Origin: Polynucleobacter sp. MWH-UH24A
Lineage (GTDB): Bacteria; Pseudomonadota; Gammaproteobacteria; Burkholderiales; Burkholderiaceae
Reading direction: 5' to 3'
Assembly (NCBI RefSeq): GCF_018687475.1
Contig: NZ_CP061292.1
Span: 186,001 to 250,000 of the forward strand
Length of the DNA: 64,000 nt
The notes beneath the pieces were generated by a model. The model searched no databases. It saw only the letters and a list, made by a program, of their open reading frames with translations, and was not told where the DNA came from. Below, piece after piece: positions 1 through 8,891 of this stretch. A program made the translations under genes and the position numbers. How positions within the stretch are numbered: position 1 is the first letter of the stretch; each line of letters begins with the position of its first letter.

Positions 1-474
1 ATTTCTGATGTGATGGGTGCCGCAGGCTTTAAATCGCCTATCTTGGATGATATTCGTGCTGAGATTTGGTTAAAGCTTTGGGGTAATCTCACATTCAATC
101 CAATTAGTGCCTTAACACACGGTACTTTAGAGGGAATTTGCCGTTACCCTCTCACTAAAGAGTTGGCTCGCAATATGATGGCTGAAGCGCAAGCGATTGC
201 TGAAAAACTTGGGGTGACGTTTCGAGTCGATATTGAGCGCCGCATTGCTGGAGCTGAAAAAGTGGGTAAACATAAAACCTCCATGTTGCAAGATTTGGAG
301 GCTGGTCGCTCATTAGAGATCGATGCTTTGTTGGGCTCCGTGATTGAGTTGGGTGGAATTACTGGAACCCCAACTCCCTGCCTTAATACTGTTTATGCAT
401 TGACTAAGTACTTAGATCAAAACGTACAGGATTCTAAGGGGAATCTTATCTTGCCCGTAGCCGCCGGGTATTAA
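1..474 (+). CDS. 2-dehydropantoate 2-reductase, C-terminal part (5' end outside window)
   Basis: Reading frame 1 is open from the first base, so about 157 residues of the C-terminus are present and the N-terminal NADPH-binding Rossmann domain lies upstream. The visible part is the all-helical C-terminal domain of the ketopantoate reductase family (ApbA/PanE): a KLWGN-x3-NP segment at its start and the conserved HKTSMLQDLEAGR stretch followed by EIDAL. The family reduces ketopantoate to pantoate for coenzyme A synthesis. Burkholderiales often carry several paralogues, so panE itself is not certain. The TAA stop directly abuts the stop of the convergent FAH-family gene with no base between them. 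Confidence 0.85.
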   Translation: MSDVMGAAGFKSPILDDIRAEIWLKLWGNLTFNPISALTHGTLEGICRYPLTKELARNMMAEAQAIAEKLGVTFRVDIERRIAGAEKVGKHKTSMLQDLEAGRSLEIDALLGSVIELGGITGTPTPCLNTVYALTKYLDQNVQDSKGNLILPVAAGY

Positions 475-1242
475 TTATTCGAAGCGATTATCAAGACGCC
501 CAACGCCATCGATCACGATACTGACCTGACTGCCTGGTTTCATGGAGCCAACGCCCACGGAGGTTCCACAGGCAATCACATCGCCTGGCAAGAGAGTCAT
601 GTCTTGTGAAATTAAGCTGACTAGTTGAGAGGGTGTAAAAACGATATCTCTCATCGGATAGTTTTGACGCTCTTGGTCATTAAGAATCGTTTTGATCGAC
701 AAGCCCATAGGATCGACATTGGTGGTAATGGTTGGTCCAAATACGCCGAAGGTATCAAAGCTCTTTGAACGACTCCATTGCGCGTAGCCTGGGTTTCGAT
801 TCAGAATCTCGACAGCAGTCACGTCATTGACACAGGTATAGCCAAAAATGTATTGAGCGGCATCTGCGACGCTAACCCCATGGCATTTTGTCCCAATCAC
901 AATTCCAAGCTCACCCTCATAAATAACCTTACCCGCATAGGATTTTGGGACCTGTATGACTTGACCAGCAGCTAAATAAGAATTACTTGCTTTTAGGAAA
1001 TACAAAGGTTCATCCGGAACGGTATGCTCAAGCTTGGTTACCAAGGCATGAAAGTTATCCACCAGGGCAATAAATTTACTGGGAACGCATGGTGTTTCAA
1101 TCGTTACATCCTGAACTTTGAGGTGTTCACCACTTGCCTTAGGGTTGGCAAATAAGTCGCCCGTATGGACAGCAATTTGATCACCCTGTAATTGTCCAAA
1201 CCCAATATTGCCTTGATGCGTGTAGCGTAGCCACTGAGCCAT
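475..1242 (-). CDS. Fumarylacetoacetate hydrolase (FAH) family protein
   Basis: 255 residues. The FAH fold covers roughly residues 50-255. It shows the family metal ligands: the E-x-E pair at E109 and E111 (in IYEGELG) and D140 (in CVNDVTA), followed by RSKSFDTFGVFGP and, near the end, PGDVIACGTSVGVG. Family members hydrolyse or decarboxylate acyl-pyruvate-type compounds, or act as oxaloacetate decarboxylases or tautomerases. The exact substrate cannot be read from sequence. The gene diverges from the GrdB-like gene across 64 bp and ends flush against the convergent ketopantoate reductase gene, which suggests a shared promoter region with the GrdB-like gene but not necessarily a shared pathway. 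Confidence 0.85.
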   Translation of the reverse strand: MAQWLRYTHQGNIGFGQLQGDQIAVHTGDLFANPKASGEHLKVQDVTIETPCVPSKFIALVDNFHALVTKLEHTVPDEPLYFLKASNSYLAAGQVIQVPKSYAGKVIYEGELGIVIGTKCHGVSVADAAQYIFGYTCVNDVTAVEILNRNPGYAQWSRSKSFDTFGVFGPTITTNVDPMGLSIKTILNDQERQNYPMRDIVFTPSQLVSLISQDMTLLPGDVIACGTSVGVGSMKPGSQVSIVIDGVGRLDNRFE

Positions 1243-1306
1243 AGTATCTTTCTCCTGTATTTATGATTACCATGATCTTATCAATTACCACTGAGCTACT
1301 CTAAAA

Positions 1307-2233
1307 ATGTCAGAACTGTCGTTTGCACCCGAATTTGACAGCGCAATTCCATACATGCAACGGACACGCTCTTATTACCTGGCACTCGGTTATGACAACC
1401 CGTATGTTTGGGCACATTACAACAATGTGCCATTTACCCCTTTACGAAAGCCGTTGCAAGCATCAACGTTGGCTTTAATTACAACTGCGGTTCCATATGA
1501 CCCCTCAAAAGGAGATCAAGGTCCTGGCGCCCCTTATAACGCACAAGCAAAGTTTTATGAGCCTTACGCAATGATTACGCTTGGTGACCCTGATTTAAGG
1601 ATTGCGCATGTTGGAATCGATCGACAGCACGCCAATTTATCCGAGATGGCTTGCTGGTTCCCTCTTAAGGCAGCGAGACAAGCGGTTTTGGATCGGCGAA
1701 TTGCCAAGCTTGCACCTCGATTTTACGGTTTACCAACCAATCGCAGCCAACGGCATACCCTAGAAAATGACGCACCACGGATTTTGGAAATGTGTCAAAC
1801 CGATGGGGTTGATGTTGCGATATTGATCCCAAATTGCCCAATTTGCCATCAGAGCATTTCGTTACTGGCCCGTTATTTGGAAAATGCTGGCCTCTCAACC
1901 GTGATTGTTGGGGCCGCAAAAGACATTGTTGAATATTGTGGAGTTCCACGTTTTGTATTTAATGATTTTCCTTTGGGCAATGCAGCGGCAAGACCTCAAG
2001 ATCCGCAATCGCAATCCATCATTTTTAACTTAGCTCTTGATGTGTTAGAAATTGCCCCAGGACCCCGAACGACAGTTCAAAGTACCCTGCGCTGGAGTGA
2101 TGATCCTCGTTGGAAACTCGACTATATGAATATCGAACGTTTGGCAAAGCACGAAATTGAAGCCTTACGAGCTGAAGCCGAGAGCGCGCGGCTTACTGCA
2201 AAAGAAATTCGGCTAAATACAGTTAGGAGTTAG
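1307..2233 (+). CDS. GrdB-like (glycine/sarcosine/betaine reductase selenoprotein B family) protein, Cys form
   Basis: 308 residues resembling the GrdB/PrdB family. A PNCPICHQS segment gives a C-x2-C pair at C177 and C180 where GrdB has its selenocysteine/cysteine motif. It follows a predicted strand (VDVAILI) and precedes a helix and a second strand (STVIVGA), as in that fold. Aerobic proteobacteria carry such Cys-only relatives of unknown substrate and there are no glycine-reductase partners here, so a clostridial reductase role should not be assumed. The last 30 residues are charged and helical. The stop codon (2231-2233) abuts the CCA end of the convergent tRNA-Pro gene. Confidence 0.6.
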   Translation: MSELSFAPEFDSAIPYMQRTRSYYLALGYDNPYVWAHYNNVPFTPLRKPLQASTLALITTAVPYDPSKGDQGPGAPYNAQAKFYEPYAMITLGDPDLRIAHVGIDRQHANLSEMACWFPLKAARQAVLDRRIAKLAPRFYGLPTNRSQRHTLENDAPRILEMCQTDGVDVAILIPNCPICHQSISLLARYLENAGLSTVIVGAAKDIVEYCGVPRFVFNDFPLGNAAARPQDPQSQSIIFNLALDVLEIAPGPRTTVQSTLRWSDDPRWKLDYMNIERLAKHEIEALRAEAESARLTAKEIRLNTVRS

Positions 2234-2310
2234 TGGTCGGAATGAGAGGATTCGAACCTCCGACCCCCTCGTCCCGAACGAGGTGCGCTACCAGGCTGCG
2301 CTACATTCCG
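2234..2310 (-). tRNA. tRNA-Pro (anticodon CGG)
   Basis: Read on the minus strand, the 77-nt gene runs from 2310 (CGGAATGTAGCGCAGCC) to an encoded ACCA at 2237-2234. It folds as a cloverleaf: acceptor stem CGGAATG/CATTCCG, D-loop with CCTGGTAGCGC, anticodon stem CCTCG/CGAGG with loop TTCGGGA (anticodon CGG, reading CCG), and T-arm GGAGG-TTCGAAT-CCTCT. It lies just beyond the ispB 3' end on the same strand (10 nt), so it may be processed from ispB read-through. Confidence 0.96.
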
Positions 2311-2320
2311 TATTTCTATT

Positions 2321-3325
2321 TTATCCCTGACGAATTAGCGAGTACTCGCATAGAGCTCGCAATGAATCGCTGGCTGGGTTTTGTGGAAAATCTTTAATCG
2401 TGTTCAGGGCCAGGTGCACCTCGCGCCTCGCGGCATCTTGGGTGTATTCAAGGGCGCCTGAAGAGTGAATACCTTGTAGGATTTGGTCAAATACGTCATC
2501 GGGCAGCTCCTCGTTTTGGGAGATTGCTTCCCGAGCAAGCAATTGTTGATCAGCACTACCTTTTTCCATTAAGAAGATGAGCGGTAGAGTCGGCTTACCT
2601 TCACGTAAGTCATCGCCCACATTCTTACCCATTTCATTGGGATCAGCGGTGTAGTCTAGGAGATCATCCATGAGTTGGAAGGCGGTACCAATATGTCGCC
2701 CAAAAGCTGCTGCAAGTTCGCGTTGAATGTCGCTTGCTTGAGAAATTAACGCACCGAGCTCAGCAGATGCCTCGAATAATTTTGCTGTTTTATAGCGAAT
2801 GACCTGGAGGTAGCTCGATTCATCTACCTCGGGATCATTCATATTTAATAGTTGCAAGACCTCACCCTCTGCAATAGTGTTCGTAGCATCGGAAAGGATT
2901 TGCATCACCCGAATATCATTGGGGGCAACCATCATCTGGAAAGCGCGGGAATATAAAAAATCACCCACGAGAACACTGGCGGCATTTCCGAAGGCGGCGT
3001 TAGCGGTTTGCTTACCTCGACGCATCGTTGACTCATCCACAACATCATCGTGGAGTAGGGTGGCGGTATGGATAAATTCAACCACTGCAGCCAGCTCTAG
3101 AGCATGAGGAGTTTCTTTACCGTTAGCCAAGGCCTTGGCCATTAATAGAAGGAGGGCAGGGCGAACCCGTTTTCCACCAGATTGAATGATGTATGACGAG
3201 ATTTGGTCAATCAGAACCACCTCAGAGGCAAGTCGACGGCGAATAACCTCATCTAAAGCCTTTAAATCAGGGCTGATGGGGGCCAAAATTTGCCCTAAGT
3301 GATTGTTTTTGACAGTGTTATTCAT
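2321..3325 (-). CDS. ispB: Octaprenyl (polyprenyl) diphosphate synthase
   Basis: 334 residues, the usual length for long-chain E-type prenyl diphosphate synthases. The first aspartate-rich motif DDVVD is at 93-97 and the second DDLLD at 220-224, followed by [23 protein letters not shown] near residue 50 binds isopentenyl diphosphate. The enzyme adds isopentenyl units to make the ubiquinone side chain. The position divergent from rplU-rpmA-obg is a classical proteobacterial arrangement and supports ispB over ispA. The ATG lies inside the spacer of the rplU promoter, and a reverse-strand -10 (TATTAT, 3338-3333) would start transcription 1-2 nt before the ATG. Confidence 0.95.
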   Translation of the reverse strand: MNNTVKNNHLGQILAPISPDLKALDEVIRRRLASEVVLIDQISSYIIQSGGKRVRPALLLLMAKALANGKETPHALELAAVVEFIHTATLLHDDVVDESTMRRGKQTANAAFGNAASVLVGDFLYSRAFQMMVAPNDIRVMQILSDATNTIAEGEVLQLLNMNDPEVDESSYLQVIRYKTAKLFEASAELGALISQASDIQRELAAAFGRHIGTAFQLMDDLLDYTADPNEMGKNVGDDLREGKPTLPLIFLMEKGSADQQLLAREAISQNEELPDDVFDQILQGIHSSGALEYTQDAARREVHLALNTIKDFPQNPASDSLRALCEYSLIRQG

Positions 3326-3337
3326 CCAAGATATAAT
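3309..3337 (+). promoter_or_regulatory. Perfect sigma70 promoter for rplU-rpmA
   Basis: TTGACA (3309-3314), a 17-nt spacer and TATAAT (3332-3337): both hexamers and the spacing match consensus exactly. Transcription would begin near 3344, giving a leader of about 108 nt before the rplU ATG at 3452. The -35 lies inside ispB and the spacer covers the ispB start codon. Confidence 0.85.
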
Positions 3338-3343
3338 ACTTGG
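3326..3343. repeat. CCAAG-N8-CTTGG inverted repeat framing the two -10 boxes
   Basis: CCAAG (3326-3330) and CTTGG (3339-3343) are inverted arms around ATATAATA. The core carries TATAAT on the plus strand (3332-3337) and TATTAT on the minus strand (3338-3333), so the element looks the same from either side. Confidence 0.7.
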
Positions 3344-3451
3344 CTTAGCTTATGGTCGCGGATTTTCTATAAGTCACCGATTTTTAACGAAATCATGCCG
3401 CCAAATAAGTTGATTTGCAATTATTTGTAGTTCTTTTTGAGAGGTTTAACC

Positions 3452-3763
3452 ATGTACGCGGTCATAAAAACCGGTGGCAAACAGTATAAAGTTGCTGCTG
3501 GCGAAAAATTGAAAATAGAACAGATACCAGCGGACATCGGCAGCGACATTACTCTTGACCAAGTTCTCGCCGTAGGCGAGGGCACATCGCTTAAAGTAGG
3601 TGATCCTTTGGTTAATGGTGCCGCTGTGATGGCTACTGTGGTCTCCCAGGGACGTCACGATAAAGTGAAAATCTTTAAGATGCGACGTCGTAAGCATTAT
3701 CAAAAACATCAGGGCCATCGTCAGAATTACACAGAAATTCTGATTAAGTCGATTAAGGCCTGA
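3452..3763 (+). CDS. rplU: 50S ribosomal protein L21
   Basis: 103 residues, the normal L21 length, beginning [14 protein letters not shown], the conserved N-terminus. The basic segment [20 protein letters not shown] near the C-terminus contacts 23S rRNA. The ATG at 3452 is chosen over an upstream in-frame start at 3437 because it has a Shine-Dalgarno (GAGAGG) about 8 nt before it and matches the family N-terminus. It is followed 14 nt later by rpmA in one transcription unit driven by the consensus promoter at 3309-3337. The long leader could host autoregulation, but no known leader motif was recognised. Confidence 0.98.
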   Translation: MYAVIKTGGKQYKVAAGEKLKIEQIPADIGSDITLDQVLAVGEGTSLKVGDPLVNGAAVMATVVSQGRHDKVKIFKMRRRKHYQKHQGHRQNYTEILIKSIKA

Positions 3764-3777
3764 GTTAGGAGAGAAAG

Positions 3778-4038
3778 ATGGCACAGAAAAAAGGCGGCGG
3801 CTCAACACGCAACGGTCGCGATTCCGAATCAAAACGCCTAGGCGTTAAAGTTTATGGTGGTCAAGCAATCAATGCTGGCGGAATTATTGTTCGTCAGCGT
3901 GGTACTAAAGTTCATCCTGGCGTCAATGTTGGCATGGGCAAGGACCACACATTATTTGCCTTGATTGATGGGCAAGTCGAGTTTGGAGTTAAAGGCGCAA
4001 TGAAGAAAGCGCAAGTTTCAGTATTGCCTCGTTCATAA
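3778..4038 (+). CDS. rpmA: 50S ribosomal protein L27
   Basis: 86 residues beginning [19 protein letters not shown], the conserved N-terminal tail that reaches the peptidyl-transferase centre. There is no N-terminal extension needing protease cleavage, as expected outside Firmicutes. The Shine-Dalgarno is TTAGGAG just upstream. It is the second gene of the rplU-rpmA unit and is followed by a strong terminator. Confidence 0.98.
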   Translation: MAQKKGGGSTRNGRDSESKRLGVKVYGGQAINAGGIIVRQRGTKVHPGVNVGMGKDHTLFALIDGQVEFGVKGAMKKAQVSVLPRS

Positions 4039-4083
4039 GCGGCCTGACTGAGATTTCTTTAAACTAAGTTAATCAACAGAAAC

Positions 4084-4110
4084 AGGCCTCGCAGATTGCG
4101 AGGCCTTTTT
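4084..4110 (+). terminator. Rho-independent terminator after rpmA
   Basis: A 10-bp perfect stem AGGCCTCGCA/TGCGAGGCCT (4084-4093 and 4097-4106) with a 3-nt GAT loop runs into TTTT, then ATTT and the obg ATG at 4115. The only purine-rich stretch that could serve obg as a Shine-Dalgarno (GCGAGG, 4098-4103) is in the 3' arm of this stem. Confidence 0.9.
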
Positions 4111-4114
4111 ATTT

Positions 4115-5182
4115 ATGAAATTCATAGACGAAGCCAAAATTGAAGTGATTGCCGGCAATGGTGGTGCTGGTAGTGCCTCAATGCGTCGTGAGAAATTTAT
4201 CGAGTTTGGCGGCCCTGACGGTGGTGATGGTGGTCGCGGCGGAAGTGTGTATGCAATTGCCGATCGAAACATTAATACACTGATTGATTATCGGTATTCC
4301 AAAACCCATACTGCTAAAAATGGAGAGCCCGGACGAGGTGCGGATTGTTATGGTCGTGCCGGAGACGATATCGAGCTGCGGATGCCGGTTGGAACCATGA
4401 TTGCGGATTTAGAGACCAACGAGTTAATTGCAGACCTAACTAAACATGGCGAGCGAATTTGCCTTGCTCAAGGTGGGGTTGGAGGTTGGGGCAATATTCA
4501 TTTCAAAAGTAGCACTAACCGCGCTCCGCGTCAGAAGACCAATGGCAAGCCAGGCGAGCGCCGCAAGTTAAAGTTGGAATTAAAAGTCTTAGCCGATGTG
4601 GGTTTATTGGGAATGCCCAATGCTGGAAAATCAACCCTCATTACCGCAGTATCGAATGCCCGCCCAAAGATAGCTGATTATCCGTTTACAACCTTGCATC
4701 CCAATTTGGGGGTGGTGCGCGTTGGCAATGAGCGGAGCTTTGTGATTGCAGACATACCTGGTTTGATTGAAGGAGCTGCCGAGGGTGCTGGGCTTGGTCA
4801 TCGGTTTTTAAGGCATCTGCAACGTACTGGCGTGCTGTTGCATCTGGTTGATATTGCCCCTTTTGATGAGAATGTCGATGTGGTTGCTGACGCTAAGGCG
4901 ATTGTCAATGAGCTTCGTAAATACGATGAAGCCCTCTATCAAAAGCCAAGATGGCTTGTTTTGAATAAGGTCGATATGCTGCAACCCGAGGAGCGAGAGC
5001 GCATCATTGCCGATTTCTTAAAGCGCTTTAAATGGAAAGGTCCCGTATTTGAGGTCTCAGCCCTTACGGGCGAAGGTTGCGATCGCCTGTGTTATGGAAT
5101 TCAAGACTATTTAGATGGGCTTCGTAAAGATCGTGACCTAGAGGAAGAGCGCGCTGAAGACCCCCGTTTTTTAGACGAGTAA
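4115..5182 (+). CDS. obgE: Obg family GTPase
   Basis: 355 residues. The glycine-rich Obg fold covers 1-158 ([33 protein letters not shown]). The G domain follows: G1 GMPNAGKST at 166-174, G3 DIPG at 213-216, G4 NKVD at 284-287. It has a short acidic tail. The protein binds the 50S subunit and is essential for late ribosome assembly. It follows rpmA, the usual order, but here a terminator ends 4 nt before its ATG and there is no free Shine-Dalgarno, so expression probably depends on read-through or a leaderless start. proB begins 5 nt after the stop. Confidence 0.97.
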   Translation: MKFIDEAKIEVIAGNGGAGSASMRREKFIEFGGPDGGDGGRGGSVYAIADRNINTLIDYRYSKTHTAKNGEPGRGADCYGRAGDDIELRMPVGTMIADLETNELIADLTKHGERICLAQGGVGGWGNIHFKSSTNRAPRQKTNGKPGERRKLKLELKVLADVGLLGMPNAGKSTLITAVSNARPKIADYPFTTLHPNLGVVRVGNERSFVIADIPGLIEGAAEGAGLGHRFLRHLQRTGVLLHLVDIAPFDENVDVVADAKAIVNELRKYDEALYQKPRWLVLNKVDMLQPEERERIIADFLKRFKWKGPVFEVSALTGEGCDRLCYGIQDYLDGLRKDRDLEEERAEDPRFLDE

Positions 5183-5187
5183 TCACG

Positions 5188-5976
5188 ATGAAAAGAACGA
5201 TTTCAGAATCAAAACGAATTGTTGTGAAGGTTGGATCGACTCTGGTGACCAATAATGGCGCTGGATTAGATCGAAATGCAATTGCTACATGGGCAGAGCA
5301 GGTATCCACTTTACTAAAGCAAGGTTGCCAGGTATTGATGGTGAGTTCCGGAGCAATTGCCGAGGGAATGCAGCGCTTGGCCTGGACTCAGCGTCCACAA
5401 GAAATTCATCAGCTCCAGGCAGCAGCAGCGGTTGGTCAGATGGGCTTGGTTCAAGTTTACGAATCGTGCTTCGCTAAATTTGGTGTGCATACTGCACAGG
5501 TTTTATTGACCAATGCTGACTTAGCCAATGAGGAGCGCAATGCAAATGCGAAGGCAACATTGCAAACGCTGTTGTCTTTAGGCGTTGTTCCGATCATTAA
5601 TGAGAACGATACGGTTGTCACCGATGAAATTAAATTTGGGGATAACGATAGCTTAGCAGCGCTTGTCGTTAATTTAGTACACGCCGATGCTTTGGTAATT
5701 TTGACCGATCAAGGCGGGCTATATACCGCCGATCCTCGGAGAGATACTTCTGCCACGATGGTTGATTTTGCAATTGCGGGCGACCCCACTTTGGAGCGTA
5801 TGGCTGGCGGTGCTGGTAGTGATTTAGGCAAAGGCGGAATGCTGACCAAAGTGCTGGCAGCAAAAACAGCGGTAGGAACCGGTGCCAGTACCGTCATTGC
5901 TTCGGGTCGTGAACCCAATGTCCTGGTACGCCTCTATCAAGGCGAGTCAATTGGAACTTTGTTGAGTAAGGCTTAA
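5188..5976 (+). CDS. proB: Glutamate 5-kinase, short form lacking the PUA domain
   Basis: 262 residues against about 370 for the E. coli enzyme. The amino-acid kinase domain is complete: K14 in [13 protein letters not shown] at 53-57, NEND at 138-141, and the ATP loop GKGGM at 214-218. It ends at [11 protein letters not shown], exactly where the kinase domain ends, so the C-terminal PUA domain is missing. No remnant follows because the convergent gene starts at the next base. It makes gamma-glutamyl phosphate, the first step of proline synthesis. The partner proA lies far away at 43625. The obg-proB order is typical of betaproteobacteria. Confidence 0.95.
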   Translation: MKRTISESKRIVVKVGSTLVTNNGAGLDRNAIATWAEQVSTLLKQGCQVLMVSSGAIAEGMQRLAWTQRPQEIHQLQAAAAVGQMGLVQVYESCFAKFGVHTAQVLLTNADLANEERNANAKATLQTLLSLGVVPIINENDTVVTDEIKFGDNDSLAALVVNLVHADALVILTDQGGLYTADPRRDTSATMVDFAIAGDPTLERMAGGAGSDLGKGGMLTKVLAAKTAVGTGASTVIASGREPNVLVRLYQGESIGTLLSKA

Positions 5977-6540
5977 TTAACGAATGGTTGGCAGTTCGGC
6001 CTCTGAGCCAACTGGAGCAATGATTCCTAAAAAGTTATTGGGATCGAGCGACTTCACTACTTTGGCATAACTTTTTTCTTGGGTTGCTAGATTACAAAAA
6101 GCACCTTGAGCTAAGGCTGCCTGATATCGATTTGGCACATTGTCTTTAATGGCTAACCAACTCCCCAATGGATTGGCTCGCCATTGTTGATTGGTTTCAA
6201 GGGTTCCATACAGGCGCCATTGAAAGGTGTCACACCGAATTCCCTCAAAGTACGCATTTTGACCGCCAGAGGGATTGGTAATAACAACAATGTATCGGGT
6301 TACCCCATCGTTCCCAATCTTGATGGATTCGGTATCGACCGCAAACTTGAAAATTGTGGTTTGCGAAACAGAAAAAGGCACTAAATATTTTTTATTCGGC
6401 GGATTGAGAGGCATGAGGGTATTACCCTCTTTGAAAACCGTTGGCGCATAAGGGTCGGTACCATCCGCTAAGGGATCAGAGAAGCAGGCGCTTAATACCA
6501 ACGTGAATGAAGCAAGGAGTAGCAGCCAGGATTTATTCAT
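5977..6540 (-). CDS. CNP1-like family lipoprotein
   Basis: 187 residues. The N-terminal signal ends in a lipobox LSAC with C19 as the lipidation site. The mature part contains the pattern (tyrosine, [15 protein letters not shown] near the middle) of the uncharacterised CNP1-like family found in Burkholderiales. No enzymatic motif is apparent. It is predicted to sit in the periplasmic leaflet of an envelope membrane. Its ATG overlaps the stop of rppH upstream by 4 nt (TCAT on the plus strand), so the two are probably co-translated. Its stop abuts that of proB. Confidence 0.7.
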   Translation of the reverse strand: MNKSWLLLLASFTLVLSACFSDPLADGTDPYAPTVFKEGNTLMPLNPPNKKYLVPFSVSQTTIFKFAVDTESIKIGNDGVTRYIVVITNPSGGQNAYFEGIRCDTFQWRLYGTLETNQQWRANPLGSWLAIKDNVPNRYQAALAQGAFCNLATQEKSYAKVVKSLDPNNFLGIIAPVGSEAELPTIR

Positions 6541-7082
6541 GATGAATGTGAGGCATGCAATGGCGCCCCCCAGACTAATTGCTGCATTTGGTTGGTGGTG
6601 GCGATAAAACGGGCAAGTTCGGAGAGCGCCAGTTGATATACCTCGCGCTTGAAATCAATCACGGTATCAAGTTCAATCCAATAGGGATGCCAACGCCAGG
6701 CATCAAATTCAGGGTGGCCTGTGGCTCGAAGCTGAATTTCATGATCCTGACCTAGCATTCTGAGTAAGAACCAAATTTGTTTCTGTCCCTTATAGGCGAC
6801 GCGCTGATGACGGTGATTGATTTGGCGTCGCAAAAACTCCTCAGGCACATCGTAGCGAATCCAATCACGGGTTCGTCCAATAATTTCGACATGGTGGGGG
6901 AAAAGCCCTACCTCTTCGTGAAGTTCACGATACATCGCTTCTTCGGGACTTTCTCCGTGCGCAATTCCTCCTTGCGGAAATTGCCAGGAGTGTTGTCCAA
7001 TTCGTTTACCCCAAAATACTTCGTTACGAGCATTGAGAAGAACGATACCAACATTAGGTCGATAGCCCTCGCGGTCAAGCAT
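6537..7082 (-). CDS. rppH: RNA pyrophosphohydrolase (Nudix)
   Basis: 181 residues beginning [15 protein letters not shown], typical of RppH. A full Nudix box runs from G38 to L60 (G38, E44, R52, E53, E56, E57, G59). The enzyme removes pyrophosphate from 5' triphosphate RNA ends and so starts mRNA decay. It diverges from proS across 63 bp, the usual betaproteobacterial arrangement, and has a modest Shine-Dalgarno (AAGG, about 8 nt before the ATG). It is co-directional and overlapping with the CNP1-like lipoprotein gene. Confidence 0.95.
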   Translation of the reverse strand: MLDREGYRPNVGIVLLNARNEVFWGKRIGQHSWQFPQGGIAHGESPEEAMYRELHEEVGLFPHHVEIIGRTRDWIRYDVPEEFLRRQINHRHQRVAYKGQKQIWFLLRMLGQDHEIQLRATGHPEFDAWRWHPYWIELDTVIDFKREVYQLALSELARFIATTNQMQQLVWGAPLHASHSS

Positions 7083-7134
7083 AATCGTACCTTTTAGCCC
7101 TTAATCTTTAATCCTTTAAAATCAACGATTTGAT

Positions 7135-7140
7135 TATAGT
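7135..7140 (+). promoter_or_regulatory. Candidate -10 box of proS placed for a leaderless mRNA
   Basis: TATAGT (5 of 6 consensus bases) ends 6 nt before the proS ATG at 7146, and no Shine-Dalgarno precedes that ATG. No good -35 is seen at 16-18 nt. If this box is used, transcription starts on or next to the A of ATG. Confidence 0.45.
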
Positions 7141-7145
7141 CACTC

Positions 7146-8888
7146 ATGAAAGCTTCACAAACCTTTCTTGCAACCCTGAAAGAGGCTCCAGCGGATGCTG
7201 AAATCGTGTCCCATCAATTGATGGTGCGCGCTGGACTTATTCGTAAATTAAGTGCCGGAATTTATAACTATCTCCCTCTCGGGCTTAAGGTAATTCGAAA
7301 GGTTGAGAATATTATTCGGGAAGAAATGAATCGTGCAGGAGCAATCGAGCTTCTGATGCCAGTGGTTCAGCCTGCTGAACTATGGCAAGAGACGGGTCGT
7401 TGGGAAAAAATGGGACCCGAGTTATTACGGATTAAAGATCGCCATGAGCGCGATTACCTAATTCAGCCAACCTCCGAAGAGGTCATTACTGATTTTGCAC
7501 GCTCGGAGATCAGAAGCTATAAGCAGCTGCCAGTCAATTTTTATCAAATTCAGACAAAATTTCGTGATGAACGCCGCCCTCGTTTTGGGATTATGCGAGG
7601 TCGTGAGTTTAGTATGAAAGATGCCTATTCATTCGATCGCGATCAGGCAGGTTTGAAAAAATCCTATGCCCTCATGTTCGATGCCTATGTCCGAATCTTT
7701 CAGCGCATGGGCTTACAGTTTCGGGCTGTCGCTGCCGACAATGGTGCGATCGGAGGGTCTGGTAGTCAAGAGTTTCATGTGATTGCCGATACGGGCGAAG
7801 ATGCGATTGTTTATTGCCCCAATTCGGATTACGCCGCTAACTTAGAAGCCGCTGAATCGGTTGCTCTCATTGCACAGCGAGCCACTCCAAAAGAAAGTAT
7901 GCAAAAAGTGGCAACGCCAGATCAAAAGCGTTGCGAGGATGTTGCACAATTTCTTAAGATGGATTTGATAAGCACGATCAAATCTTTAGTGTTGGCGGTT
8001 GATCAAGAGACCGGACCCGCTAAATTATTCATGGTGTTGCTCAGGGGCGATCATGAGCTCAATGAAATCAAGGTTAATAAAATTGCTGGCTTGGGCGCCT
8101 TCCGCTTTGCCACTGATGCGGAAATCCAGGTGGCTTGCGGTTCTCCGGTGGGTTATTTGGGCCCGGTTGGCCTGCCCTCTTCAGTCCAAGTGATTGCTGA
8201 TCGGACAGTCGCAAATATGAGCGATTTTGTATGCGGTGCTAATGCAGAAGGCTTTCACTTGACCGGTGTAAATTGGGGGCGAGATGTACCTGAACCACTG
8301 GTAGCGGATGTTCGTAATGCAGTGCTTGGTGACCCCTCTCCGGATGGTAAAGGTACCGTCGAGATTTGTCGCGGTATTGAGGTAGGCCATGTTTTTCAAC
8401 TGGGGACCCGTTATTCAGAGGCGATGAAGTGCACCTATCTCGATGAAAACGGCAAAGCTCAAGCCATGGTGATGGGCTGTTACGGAATTGGTGTGACCCG
8501 TTTATTGGGCGCTGCGATTGAGCAGGGTCATGACGAGCGGGGGATTATTTGGCCGATTTCCATGGCCCCATTTGAGGTCGTGATTTGTCCAGTGGGCTAC
8601 GATAAATCCGATGCCGTTCGTGAGGCTGCGAATCATTTACATCAAGAACTTCTTGCCGCTGGCGTGGATGTGGTTTTGGATGATCGCGGTGAGCGTCCAG
8701 GCGCCATGTTTGCAGACTGGGAATTGATCGGAGTTCCTTATCGTGTTGTGATTGGCGAGCGTGGTCTTAAAGAGGGTCAGGTTGAGTTTCAGGGGCGACG
8801 TGAAAGCGCCGCTCAATTAATTCCGCTTACCTCAATTGCGCAGACCATTACTACTGCAATCCATACCGCAAAAAATAACTTGATTTAA
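7146..8888 (+). CDS. proS: Prolyl-tRNA synthetase (bacterial type, with editing insertion)
   Basis: 580 residues, matching the bacterial ProS of about 570. Class II motifs are visible: the N-terminal [19 protein letters not shown], motif 2 region [17 protein letters not shown], motif 3 region [13 protein letters not shown]. The YbaK-like editing insertion lies in the middle (about 240-400) and the C-terminal anticodon-binding domain ends with [15 protein letters not shown]. It charges tRNA-Pro; a tRNA-Pro gene lies at 2234-2310. It ends 3 nt before the convergent ffh stop. Confidence 0.97.
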   Translation: MKASQTFLATLKEAPADAEIVSHQLMVRAGLIRKLSAGIYNYLPLGLKVIRKVENIIREEMNRAGAIELLMPVVQPAELWQETGRWEKMGPELLRIKDRHERDYLIQPTSEEVITDFARSEIRSYKQLPVNFYQIQTKFRDERRPRFGIMRGREFSMKDAYSFDRDQAGLKKSYALMFDAYVRIFQRMGLQFRAVAADNGAIGGSGSQEFHVIADTGEDAIVYCPNSDYAANLEAAESVALIAQRATPKESMQKVATPDQKRCEDVAQFLKMDLISTIKSLVLAVDQETGPAKLFMVLLRGDHELNEIKVNKIAGLGAFRFATDAEIQVACGSPVGYLGPVGLPSSVQVIADRTVANMSDFVCGANAEGFHLTGVNWGRDVPEPLVADVRNAVLGDPSPDGKGTVEICRGIEVGHVFQLGTRYSEAMKCTYLDENGKAQAMVMGCYGIGVTRLLGAAIEQGHDERGIIWPISMAPFEVVICPVGYDKSDAVREAANHLHQELLAAGVDVVLDDRGERPGAMFADWELIGVPYRVVIGERGLKEGQVEFQGRRESAAQLIPLTSIAQTITTAIHTAKNNLI

Positions 8889-8891
8889 GTC

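Noticed and set aside
1837..1860. Selenocysteine in the GrdB-like protein
   Set aside because: Both codons of the motif are ordinary cysteine codons (TGC), with no in-frame TGA.
5977..6540. Degraded PUA domain of ProB in another frame
   Set aside because: The sequence is a full-length lipoprotein gene on the other strand, so the domain is absent, not broken.
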